Below are positions 1 to 6,165 of a stretch of DNA of 6,165 bases, one piece after another. Numbering within the stretch: position 1 is the first letter of the stretch; the number at the start of each line of letters is the position of its first letter. The position numbers and the translations under genes are program-made. Origin of the DNA: Flavobacteriaceae bacterium (lineage in GTDB: Bacteria; Bacteroidota; Bacteroidia; Flavobacteriales; Flavobacteriaceae). The stretch covers positions 1 through 6,165 of the forward strand of contig VMCO01000005.1 in NCBI GenBank assembly GCA_008081325.1, given 5' to 3'. The notes beneath the pieces were generated by a model. The model searched no databases and was not told the origin of the DNA. It saw nothing but the letters and a program-made list of their open reading frames with translations.

Positions 1-26
1 GCCTTCGACCACTCGGCCACCTCTCT
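1..26 (-). tRNA. tRNA-Ser, 5' part only (cut by left window edge)
   Basis: The minus strand reads AGAGAGG-TG-GCC-GAGTGGTCGAA-GGC. This is a 7-nt acceptor strand, U8/G9, a 3-bp D stem (GCC/GGC) and a D loop containing the GAGTGGTCGAA seen in bacterial serine tRNAs (class II). The anticodon, variable arm, T arm and acceptor 3' strand lie beyond base 1, so the anticodon, and hence the isoacceptor, cannot be read. Serine is preferred over Leu or Tyr because of the GGTGGCCGAGTGG block. An A at tRNA position 1 is less common than G and should pair with a U at position 72 outside the window. It lies 68 bp downstream of the tatD stop, in the same orientation. Confidence 0.85.
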
Positions 27-38
27 AAGCACAGCTAA

Positions 39-46
39 CAAATAAA
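39..46 (-). promoter_or_regulatory. possible Bacteroidota -7 box for tRNA-Ser
   Basis: The minus-strand octamer TTTATTTG matches the Bacteroidota -7 consensus TAnnTTTG at five of its six defined bases. It ends 12 bases before the tRNA 5' end, which would give a short leader of about 6-7 nt. I see no TTTG at the expected -33 position, so this is weak. The tRNA could instead be processed from the upstream transcript. Confidence 0.2.
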
Positions 47-60
47 ATGAAAAAATTAGA

Positions 61-77
61 AATTATAAAATATAATT
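61..77. repeat. AT-only inverted repeat between tatD and tRNA-Ser
   Basis: Two perfect 7-bp arms (AATTATA / TATAATT) are separated by 3 bases. On the minus strand the repeat is followed, after five bases, by a run of six T (bases 55 to 50). It could act as a very weak intrinsic terminator for the sucA-tatD transcript before the tRNA. The stem has no G-C pair and the region is extremely AT-rich, so chance is a serious alternative. Confidence 0.2.
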
Positions 78-94
78 AAGAGTTTTTTGGTCTA

Positions 95-859
95 TTAAAC
101 CCTAAAAATCTCTTTAGAATTCTGAGTTGTAATATTAGCAATTTCTTGAAGGGATAGATTGTATATATCACATAATTTTTCTGCAATATATTTTATATTA
201 GAACTCTCATTTCTTTTTCCCCTAAGCGGTGTTGGAGACAAATAAGGAGAATCTGTTTCTAAAACTATATGACTTATATCAATTTGATTCAAAAACTTAT
301 CAATTTTTCCGTTTTTAAATGTAACAACTCCTCCAATTCCTAACTTCATTCCCAAATCGATAATTTTTTTTGCTTGGTTTAAATCTCCAGAAAAACAATG
401 AAATATACCACCACAATTAATTTTATTTTTGATTAAAACATCGTAAATCTCATTAAAGGACTCCCTACAATGTATAACTATTGGTAAATTAAAATTATTA
501 GCAATAGTTATTTGATTTTGAAAAGCCTTTATTTGAATATCAAGATTTGTTTTGTCCCAATATAAATCAATTCCAATTTCTCCTACTGCAATAATTTCTT
601 TTTCGTTTAAAATCTTTTCAACATGTTTAATTTCATCTGAAAAACTTTCATTTACATAACAAGGGTGAAGACCAGACATTAAAAAAATATTTTCAGGATA
701 CTTCTCTTTTAAACGGAACATAGATTCACTGTATTTAGAACTGATAGCAGGAAAAAACAGTCTATTTACATCGTTCAAAATTGCATTCTCTATTACGGAA
801 TCTACATCGTCGATAAATTGTTCAAGATATAAATGGGTATGAGTGTCGGTAAAACTCAT
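95..859 (-). CDS. tatD: TatD-family metal-dependent hydrolase (putative DNase)
   Basis: This is a 254-residue protein of the TatD / YcfH amidohydrolase-like TIM-barrel family, close to the usual 250-265 residues. All family metal-site and signature motifs are visible: DTHTHL (residues 5-10), GLHP (63-66), GEIGID with Glu94, the IHCRE block with His130, FHCFSG with His154, and ETDSPYL with Asp203. Family members are cytoplasmic two-metal hydrolases; several have 3'-5' exonuclease or DNase activity in vitro, but the physiological substrate is often unclear. The ATG at 857-859 puts DTHTHL at the normal distance from the N-terminus. It starts 7 bp after the sucB stop, so it is probably cotranscribed with sucB and translated by re-initiation. 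Nothing links it functionally to oxoglutarate dehydrogenase. The family assignment is firm; the exact substrate is not. Confidence 0.95.
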   Translation of the reverse strand: MSFTDTHTHLYLEQFIDDVDSVIENAILNDVNRLFFPAISSKYSESMFRLKEKYPENIFLMSGLHPCYVNESFSDEIKHVEKILNEKEIIAVGEIGIDLYWDKTNLDIQIKAFQNQITIANNFNLPIVIHCRESFNEIYDVLIKNKINCGGIFHCFSGDLNQAKKIIDLGMKLGIGGVVTFKNGKIDKFLNQIDISHIVLETDSPYLSPTPLRGKRNESSNIKYIAEKLCDIYNLSLQEIANITTQNSKEIFRV

Positions 860-866
860 TGATAAA

Positions 867-2066
867 TTAATTAAGCTCTAAAGCTTCTTCAATTTTATTA
901 TTCATAAGTATTTCTGCAGGGTTTTCTAGGGCTTCTTTTATATGCACTAAGAAACCAACACTTTCTCTACCGTCAATAATTCTATGATCGTAGGACAGAG
1001 CTAAATACATTACTGGTCTAATTTCTACCTTTCCGTTTACAGCAATAGGTCTTTCAACGATATTATGCATTCCAAGAATAGCACTTTGAGGGGGGTTAAT
1101 AATAGGAGTAGAAAGCATACTTCCAAAAACACCTCCGTTAGAAATTGTAAAAGTACCACCTGTCATTTCATCTACAGTTATTTGACCATCTCTTGCTCTC
1201 TCAGCAAGTCTTTTAACCTCTAACTCGGCACCTTTAAAATTAAGTTCTTCAGCACTTCTAATAACGGGAACCATTAATCCTTTTGGACCTGACACTGCAA
1301 TACTAATGTCATAATAATTATATGAAATCATTTCAGTCCCATCTATCATTGAATTAACAGCTGGGAATTCTTTTAATGCTCGAACACTAGCAAGTGTAAA
1401 AAAGGACATGAACCCTAAATTAACACCATGCTTTTCTTTGAACTTTTCCTTATATTTTTTCCTTAGTTCAAATATTGCAGACATATCAACTTCATTAAAA
1501 GTTGTTAGCATGGCAGTTTCATTCTTGACAGTTACTAATCTTTCCGCAACTTTTCTTCTAAGCATTGATAACTTATTTCTAGATTCAGATCTACTTGAAT
1601 TACTATAATTTCCCATGGCGGGCTTACCAAGGAGAACATCTTGTTTTGTTATCCTTCCTGCTTTTCCGGTTCCTTTAATTTGATTAGTATCAATATTTTT
1701 CTCCTCAGCAATTTTTCTTGCAGCTGGACTTAATATCTCTGATTTTAAATCAACTTCCTTTTCTGTATTTTCTGGTTTTTCTTCGGTTGTTTGAACCAAC
1801 TCGGTAGATTTTTGTTTAGTTGAACCCTTAGCTGAAGTATCTATATGGCAAACAACTTGTCCAACTTCAACAACATCACCTTCTTCAGCTTTTAAAGTAA
1901 TAACACCAGATTCCTCAGCGGGTAACTCAAGTGTTGCTTTATCACTATCAATTTCAGCGATAATTTGATCTTTTTCTACATATTCACCATCAGCAACAAG
2001 CCACTGTGCAATTTCAACTTCTGAAATTGATTCTCCAGGTGACGGTATCTGCATTTTTAAAACCAT
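867..2066 (-). CDS. sucB: 2-oxoglutarate dehydrogenase E2, dihydrolipoyllysine succinyltransferase
   Basis: This 399-residue protein is the cytoplasmic E2 core of the oxoglutarate dehydrogenase complex. It takes the succinyl group from E1 on a swinging lipoyl arm and passes it to CoA. Domain order: a single N-terminal lipoyl domain (about 1-77) with lipoyl lysine Lys43 in DSDKATLE; a charged Thr/Glu/Lys-rich linker (about 78-108) instead of an Ala-Pro one; an E3/E1-binding domain (about 111-147, SPAARKIAEEKNID then GTGKAGRITKQDV); a Ser/Asn-rich linker (about 150-163); and the catalytic acyltransferase domain (about 167-395) ending in the active-site motif HRIIDG, with His361 and Asp365. The PSPGESISEVEIA start and overall length favour succinyltransferase over pyruvate-type E2. 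The ATG at 2064-2066 is chosen over the in-frame ATG four codons later because family members carry 'M-x-L-x-M/V' before this motif. It is separated from its partner sucA by an esterase gene. An odhB label would be equivalent. Confidence 0.97.
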   Translation of the reverse strand: MVLKMQIPSPGESISEVEIAQWLVADGEYVEKDQIIAEIDSDKATLELPAEESGVITLKAEEGDVVEVGQVVCHIDTSAKGSTKQKSTELVQTTEEKPENTEKEVDLKSEILSPAARKIAEEKNIDTNQIKGTGKAGRITKQDVLLGKPAMGNYSNSSRSESRNKLSMLRRKVAERLVTVKNETAMLTTFNEVDMSAIFELRKKYKEKFKEKHGVNLGFMSFFTLASVRALKEFPAVNSMIDGTEMISYNYYDISIAVSGPKGLMVPVIRSAEELNFKGAELEVKRLAERARDGQITVDEMTGGTFTISNGGVFGSMLSTPIINPPQSAILGMHNIVERPIAVNGKVEIRPVMYLALSYDHRIIDGRESVGFLVHIKEALENPAEILMNNKIEEALELN

Positions 2067-2107
2067 AATATTTTCAAATTTCTAATATAATAATAAGATT
2101 AGTATTT

Positions 2108-3052
2108 TCAATTAATGTATCCATTTAAATCATGTTGAGAAAAAAACTCCCAAATTAGCTCAGATGAATTAATATCATTCTCCATAAACCAAATATGTTC
2201 TCCACCAAAAACTTTGTAGTGATCTACTTTTGAACCATTTACTCCATTGTCAAATAAAAGTCTGTGAACATAAAAATTATCATTTGGATCAGAATCATTT
2301 AATTCTGACTCTTCAGAATCACTGCAGTAATTGTTTAGCTTCCAGTAATCCAAAACAGATTCAATTGACAATGAACCTATAAATGTATTACCGTTATAAG
2401 TAACTATTGAATCATCAGTTCCATGAATCTGCATTACCGGAACCTCCTTCAAGGGGTCACAATTTTCAAAAGTATCTGTTGTCATGGAACCTGTTACAGA
2501 TGCAATTGCTGCTATTTTTTCACTAAGCTGACAAGCAAGTAAAAAGCTGAAAAAGCCTCCGTTGGACATTCCAGTTGCATATAACCTGTCCGAATTAACA
2601 TTGTATTGTTGAGAAATTAATCCAATTAAAAAATCAACATATGCTACATCGTCAACTTCACTTCCATTAGTAAATCCACCAACATTCCAGTGAGAAGAAC
2701 CCCAAAGACTAGATCCCTGAGGGTACACAACAATAAAATTTTCTCTTTCAGAAATAGAATTAAAATCTGAATAATACATGACCATATTATTACTACCTCC
2801 AAATCCGTGAAAAACAAACATTAGAGGAGAAGGTGAATCGTGATTATATTCTTCGGGGATGTACATCATAAATTCTCTTTCAATCCCTTGAAATTTAACT
2901 AAATGTTCACTTAATCCATACTGAATTTCTGTATACTGATTTGTATCCTCATCATCATTGTTATTATTATCTGGCAATTCATTATCAATACTCTCAGATG
3001 AACAAGATAAAATAAGAAGGAAAAGCAATAATTTTTGAAAGAGTTTAGTCAA
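2108..3052 (-). CDS. lipoprotein esterase, PHB depolymerase / feruloyl esterase-like alpha/beta hydrolase (LpqC type)
   Basis: Starting at TTG 3050-3052 this is a 314-residue protein. Residues 1-17, MTKLFQKLLLFLLILSC, form a textbook type II signal peptide with lipobox LILSC, so export and lipid anchoring at Cys17 are predicted. An Asp/Asn-rich linker (about 23-38) precedes the hydrolase domain. Visible motifs: HGFGG (82-86, oxyanion hole), a WNVGG segment (122-126) followed by VDDVAYVDFL, GMSNGG with nucleophile Ser163, HGTDD with Asp213/Asp214, and GGEHIW with His286. Together they give a complete Ser-Asp-His triad of the COG3509-like family, which includes secreted PHB depolymerases and feruloyl/acetylxylan esterases. 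The Cys pair that often follows the WN motif in this family is absent (Gly-Phe here). No carbohydrate-binding module is seen, so the substrate is unknown. An upstream in-frame TTG (3104-3106) was not chosen because it would overlap sucA by 47 bp and bury the signal peptide. No ATG is available. The chosen start lies 7 bp after the sucA stop. Confidence 0.88.
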   Translation of the reverse strand: MTKLFQKLLLFLLILSCSSESIDNELPDNNNNDDEDTNQYTEIQYGLSEHLVKFQGIEREFMMYIPEEYNHDSPSPLMFVFHGFGGSNNMVMYYSDFNSISERENFIVVYPQGSSLWGSSHWNVGGFTNGSEVDDVAYVDFLIGLISQQYNVNSDRLYATGMSNGGFFSFLLACQLSEKIAAIASVTGSMTTDTFENCDPLKEVPVMQIHGTDDSIVTYNGNTFIGSLSIESVLDYWKLNNYCSDSEESELNDSDPNDNFYVHRLLFDNGVNGSKVDHYKVFGGEHIWFMENDINSSELIWEFFSQHDLNGYIN

Positions 3053-3059
3053 AATAATA

Positions 3060-5819
3060 TTATTGAGGGAGTTGGTTATTTTTATTTTTATCAAAAATAT
3101 AATCAATTACTTCTTGATGTCTCTTTAAATATCTTGCTGAACTTCCAGCAGCGGTAGCAGCATAAAATCTCCTTGAAGCAATTCTAAAGCTACTTGCCTC
3201 TTTTAAATTAATCAATAAGTGTGCATATGCCCCCATATTTATAGGCTCTTCTTGAGCCCATACAATATCATCAGCATTTTTATATTTTTTTATAACAGAT
3301 CTTATGTGTTCCTTAGGTAATGGGAATAATTGTTCAATCCTTACAATTGCTACATCTTTTCTTCCCAGTCTTTCTCTCTCCTCAAAAATATCGTAATAAA
3401 ATTTGCCCGTTACAAATACCAGACTATTTACATCATCAACAACTACATTTTGATCATCGATTATGAGATTGAATTCTCCGTTAACAAACTCATCAACTGA
3501 CGAATGAACCATTGGATGTCTCAATAAGCTTTTTGGGGTAAAAATGATTAAAGGTTTTCGATATTTTGCTTTTAATTGTCTTCTTAAAATATGAAACATA
3601 TTTGCTGGTGTTGTACAATTTGCTACAAAAACATTATCCTTAGCACAAAGTTGTAAATACCTCTCCATTCTTGCGGAAGAATGTTCTGCGCCTTGACCTT
3701 CGTAACCATGAGGTAAAAATAAAACTAAGCCATTTTGAGTTTTCCATTTATCCTCACCTGAAAAAAGATATTGATCAATAATGATTTGAGCTCCATTACT
3801 AAAATCTCCAAATTGCGCTTCCCATATTGTTAAAGATTGTGGGTCAGCCATCGAATATCCATATTCAAAACCAAGAACCCCATATTCAGACAATAAAGAA
3901 TTGTAAATCGTGAATTTACCTTGTTGATCATTAATATGATTTAACAAGGATATTTCTTCTTCACTTTCTTCCACTTTTATTATTGCATGTCTATGAGAAA
4001 AAGTTCCCCTTTCTACATCTTGACCTGAAATTCTTACATTATAACCTTCTTCCAGCAAAGTTCCATAAGCAAGGTGTTCTGCCATCGACCAATCAAGCTT
4101 ATCATTTTCAAACATAAGCTTTCGATTATTTACCAGCTTTTTTATTTTATTAATAAACTTTTTATCGGACGGTAAAGTTGAAATTTTCTCAACGATTTTT
4201 TCTAATTTAATTCTAGGGTAAGTTGTATCAACTGGCTTGATCATTACTCTCTGGTCTACCCTGTTAAACTCAGCCCATTCATCACTCATAAAATCAGTAA
4301 TTCTGGTCTTTTCACTCTTCTTTGAATCTATAAGCTGATCCTCAAGTTTTAGTTTATAGTCAGATTCAATCTTTTTAATTTCTTCTTCTGACATTAATGA
4401 CTCTGAAATTAATTTTGATGCATATATGTTTTTAGGGTTTGGATGCTTTGAGATTAACTTGTAAAGTTTAGGCTGAGTAAATCTTGGTTCATCTCCTTCG
4501 TTATGCCCATATTTTCTATAACCTAACAAGTCTATAAATACGTCTCTTTTAAATTCAAGTCTAAAATCTAACGCAAATAATACAGCATGAACAACAGCCT
4601 CAACATCATCAGCATTTACATGCAAAACAGGCGATAATGTAACTTTACCAACATCAGTACAATATGTACTTGATCTGGCGTCTAAGTAATTTGTAGTAAA
4701 ACCAATTTGGTTGTTAACCACAATGTGAATTGTACCTCCAGTTTGATAGCCATCAAGTCTAGCCATTTGAACTAACTCATAAACCAATCCTTGTCCAGCA
4801 ATTGCAGCATCACCATGGACGATAATTGGGAGTACCTTGTCGGAATCGTTACCAAAATATTTATCAAGTTTTGATCTTGAAATTCCCTGCACAACAGATC
4901 CAACAGTTTCTAAGTGAGAAGGGTTTGGTGCAATATTTAAGTTTATTTTTTTATTGTTTTCTGTTAGTCTTTGACTAGTCCATCCAAGATGATATTTTAC
5001 ATCGCCATCAAAAATTTTCTCTTCATAATCTTTTCCTTCAAATTCACTAAAAACACTTTTGGCTGATTTTCCAAATATATTTACCAGTGTGCTAAGTCGA
5101 CCACGGTGCGCCATACCCATTACAAACTCCTCTACTCCCTTATCAGCAGCTTCTTCAATTAAAATATCTAGAGCAGGTATTAAGGATTCACCACCTTCTA
5201 ATGAAAATCTTTTTTGTCCAACATATTTAGTATGTAAGAAATTTTCAAAAGAAACTGCTTCAACAAGCTTTGTCATTAATTTTTTCTTTTGAAGCGACGT
5301 AAACTTAGGCTGATTATTATTTATGTTAAGTTTATTTTGAATCCATGAAATAATTTCAGGTTTTCTTATATACATGTATTCGACACCAATACTATCACAA
5401 TATATTTCTTCCAAATGAGAAATAATTACACTTAAAGGCTGTGGTCCAAGACCTATTATATCTCCAGCATTAAATGTAGTATTTAAGTCATCTTCATTAA
5501 GTCCAAAGTTTTCTATTGAAAGTGTAGGTCGATAAGTTCTTCTATCCCTAACAGGATTTGTTTTTGTAAATAAGTGACCTCTAGATCTGTAGCCATTGAT
5601 AAGGTTGATGACTTTAAACTCTTTTTGAACATGATCTGGTACTTGAGGGCTAATACCTTCTAATATTTCTTCTTTTAAAAAATCGCTGTTAGCAAAATCA
5701 TAACCTTGAAAAAAGGCTTTCCAACTAGGCTCAAGGGAATCAGGATCCTTCAAATACTGATCATATAAGTCAGAAAAATATCCTGCGTGTGCGGCATTAA
5801 GAAAAGAAAAATTGTCCAC
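3060..5819 (-). CDS. sucA: 2-oxoglutarate dehydrogenase E1 (thiamine diphosphate-dependent)
   Basis: This 919-residue enzyme decarboxylates 2-oxoglutarate on thiamine diphosphate and succinylates the lipoyl group of E2; the length fits the bacterial family. Numbering from GTG 5817-5819: the N-terminal complex-binding segment (about 2-43, NFSFLNAAHAGYFSDLYDQY to WKAFFQGYDF); MGMAHRGRL (234-242) and NPSHLE (299-304), which carry the two substrate-binding histidines of the family; the diphosphate/metal site HGDAAIAGQG (335-344) to NNQIGFTT (369-376); YGHNEGDEP (437-445); the transketolase-like domain with ISGQDVERGTFSHRHA (597-612) and HGYEGQGAEHSSAR (704-717); EEP (857-859) and the C-terminal AATAAGSSARYLKRHQ. 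The GTG start aligns V-D-N-F-S-F-L-N with the usual M-D-x-F-S-F-L-N. The in-frame TTG seven codons upstream would add atypical residues and sit inside a probable -7 box. There is no truncation and no missing key motif. odhA or kgd-type labels are alternatives. Confidence 0.97.
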   Translation of the reverse strand: MDNFSFLNAAHAGYFSDLYDQYLKDPDSLEPSWKAFFQGYDFANSDFLKEEILEGISPQVPDHVQKEFKVINLINGYRSRGHLFTKTNPVRDRRTYRPTLSIENFGLNEDDLNTTFNAGDIIGLGPQPLSVIISHLEEIYCDSIGVEYMYIRKPEIISWIQNKLNINNNQPKFTSLQKKKLMTKLVEAVSFENFLHTKYVGQKRFSLEGGESLIPALDILIEEAADKGVEEFVMGMAHRGRLSTLVNIFGKSAKSVFSEFEGKDYEEKIFDGDVKYHLGWTSQRLTENNKKINLNIAPNPSHLETVGSVVQGISRSKLDKYFGNDSDKVLPIIVHGDAAIAGQGLVYELVQMARLDGYQTGGTIHIVVNNQIGFTTNYLDARSSTYCTDVGKVTLSPVLHVNADDVEAVVHAVLFALDFRLEFKRDVFIDLLGYRKYGHNEGDEPRFTQPKLYKLISKHPNPKNIYASKLISESLMSEEEIKKIESDYKLKLEDQLIDSKKSEKTRITDFMSDEWAEFNRVDQRVMIKPVDTTYPRIKLEKIVEKISTLPSDKKFINKIKKLVNNRKLMFENDKLDWSMAEHLAYGTLLEEGYNVRISGQDVERGTFSHRHAIIKVEESEEEISLLNHINDQQGKFTIYNSLLSEYGVLGFEYGYSMADPQSLTIWEAQFGDFSNGAQIIIDQYLFSGEDKWKTQNGLVLFLPHGYEGQGAEHSSARMERYLQLCAKDNVFVANCTTPANMFHILRRQLKAKYRKPLIIFTPKSLLRHPMVHSSVDEFVNGEFNLIIDDQNVVVDDVNSLVFVTGKFYYDIFEERERLGRKDVAIVRIEQLFPLPKEHIRSVIKKYKNADDIVWAQEEPINMGAYAHLLINLKEASSFRIASRRFYAATAAGSSARYLKRHQEVIDYIFDKNKNNQLPQ

Positions 5820-5827
5820 TCGGTTTA

Positions 5828-5848
5828 ATTTACATAACAAATGTAAAT
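5828..5848. repeat. perfect 8-bp inverted repeat upstream of sucA (operator candidate)
   Basis: The arms ATTTACAT and ATGTAAAT are perfectly complementary and separated by 5 bases; the outer end lies 8 bp upstream of the sucA GTG. The left arm and spacer contain the candidate -7 box, which is where a repressor dimer could block RNA polymerase. It is not followed by a T-tract in either direction, so it does not look like a terminator. A chance palindrome in AT-rich DNA is possible; no regulator gene is in the window. Confidence 0.35.
5838..5845 (-). promoter_or_regulatory. sucA: candidate Bacteroidota -7 promoter element for sucA
   Basis: The minus-strand octamer TACATTTG is an exact match to the Bacteroidota primary sigma factor -7 consensus TAnnTTTG. 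It ends 18 bases before the sucA GTG, so transcription would start roughly 10-12 nt before the start codon. At the -33 region only TTTA (bases 5865 to 5862, 16 bp away) is found instead of TTTG, so the match is half-supported. If real, it gives sucA-tatD a promoter of its own independent of the isoprenyl synthase gene upstream. Confidence 0.35.
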
Positions 5849-5860
5849 AATATAAATTTT

Positions 5861-6165
5861 TTAAATGTTTCTTTTCATCAGAGAATTAGCGAAATCACGT
5901 AAAAAATCTTTCTTTTCATAATTAATTTGTAATTCATCTAACATTTTTAAAGAAATATTAGTGAAATTTTCAATTTCTGATGTAATAATTTCAGGAATAT
6001 TACATTTTTCAAACAATTTCTTAACCTCTTGAATTTTACTTTCATCATCAATAGATTTTGAAGAATATAATTCAGTTAATTTTTCATTTTCTTTGAAATT
6101 TAGTAATTGTTTAGCCTTGATAAAAAGCAAAGTCTTTTTGTTTTCAAGAATATCACCTCCAATTT
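5861..6165 (-). CDS. polyprenyl (isoprenyl) diphosphate synthase, C-terminal part (5' end beyond window)
   Basis: The reading frame is open to the right edge and gives the last 100 residues of an enzyme usually about 320-330 long. It begins IGGDILENKKTLLFIKAKQL; the GGDI-x-ENKKT-x-L motif directly follows the second Asp-rich motif in Bacteroidota farnesyl/geranylgeranyl-type diphosphate synthases. It ends FLRDFANSLMKRNI, the usual C-terminal helix that closes with LMxR. The family condenses isopentenyl diphosphate onto allylic diphosphates in the cytoplasm for quinone, carotenoid or carrier-lipid synthesis. Both DDxxD motifs, and the residues that set chain length, lie outside the window, so product length cannot be given. 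The TTG at 6128-6130 is an internal leucine of the KTLLF motif, not a start. The stop lies 41 bp before the sucA GTG. Only the C-terminus is seen, but the motif match is good. Confidence 0.85.
   Translation of the reverse strand, partial: IGGDILENKKTLLFIKAKQLLNFKENEKLTELYSSKSIDDESKIQEVKKLFEKCNIPEIITSEIENFTNISLKMLDELQINYEKKDFLRDFANSLMKRNI

Noticed and set aside
1408..1608. Plus-strand open frame of 66 codons
   Set aside because: It lies wholly inside sucB on the opposite strand, opposite its conserved catalytic domain, and has no family resemblance; it is a shadow.
2067..2107. Possible promoter (GAAATTTG at 2075-2082) or 5-bp inverted repeat before sucB
   Set aside because: The -7-like box lacks the leading T and would place the transcript start at the ATG itself; the CTAAT/ATTAG arms are short with an 11-base loop. 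Both are expected by chance in such AT-rich DNA.
3053..3106. Upstream TTG start for the esterase, overlapping the sucA end
   Set aside because: It would add 18 residues before a complete lipoprotein signal peptide and overlap sucA by 47 bp; the TTG at 3050-3052 gives a normal signal peptide.
5059..5292. Plus-strand open frame of 77 codons
   Set aside because: It is antisense to the conserved HRGRL and upstream region of sucA, with composition set by the sucA codons; it is a shadow.
5820..5840. TTG start for sucA seven codons upstream of the GTG
   Set aside because: The extra residues MLCKLNR are not typical of E1, and the TTG is part of the candidate -7 box.
5861..6130. Small stand-alone protein of 89 residues starting at TTG 6128-6130
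   Set aside because: The frame continues open to the window edge, and the residues upstream complete the GGDI-x-ENKKT motif of isoprenyl diphosphate synthases, so this is the tail of a longer gene.
1..6165. Mobile elements, CRISPR arrays, defence or toxin-antitoxin genes, riboswitches
   Set aside because: No direct-repeat arrays, transposase or integrase motifs, small gene pairs or long structured leaders were seen; nearly all bases are explained by the five protein genes and the tRNA.

Overview
The window reads as chromosomal DNA of a member of the Bacteroidota, most likely a low-GC marine-type flavobacterium. Three things suggest this. Composition is AT-rich (roughly one third G+C by eye). 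There are no clear Shine-Dalgarno sequences, and a Bacteroidota-type -7 box precedes sucA. The proteins also carry phylum-typical signatures, for example the E1 N-terminus 'VDNFSFLNAAHAGYFSDLY' and the E2 start 'MVLKMQIPSPGESISEVEIA'. The taxon is inferred from recognition, not from a search.

Every gene I can support lies on the minus strand, so the biological order runs from high to low coordinates: (1) the last ~100 codons of a short-chain polyprenyl (isoprenyl) diphosphate synthase, cut by the right edge; (2) sucA/odhA, 2-oxoglutarate dehydrogenase E1; (3) a lipoprotein of the alpha/beta-hydrolase 'PHB depolymerase / feruloyl esterase-like' (LpqC) type; (4) sucB/odhB, dihydrolipoyl succinyltransferase E2; (5) a TatD-family metal-dependent hydrolase; (6) the 5' end of a tRNA-Ser, cut by the left edge. 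Gaps between genes are short (41, 7, 41, 7 and 68 bp), consistent with one transcription unit, possibly re-initiated before sucA and before the tRNA.

E1 and E2 are two of the three parts of the oxoglutarate dehydrogenase complex of the TCA cycle; E3 (lpd) is not in the window. The unusual point is the predicted exported, lipid-anchored esterase gene placed between sucA and sucB, whose products must assemble together in the cytoplasm. Its Ser-Asp-His catalytic machinery looks intact. A second point is an 8-bp perfect inverted repeat that overlaps the putative -7 promoter element just upstream of sucA.

The rest is ordinary core metabolism. I found no mobile element, CRISPR array, toxin-antitoxin pair, defence module or riboswitch, and no gene-free stretch longer than about 70 bp. 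I see no convincing undescribed system; the embedded esterase is the best candidate for a second look.
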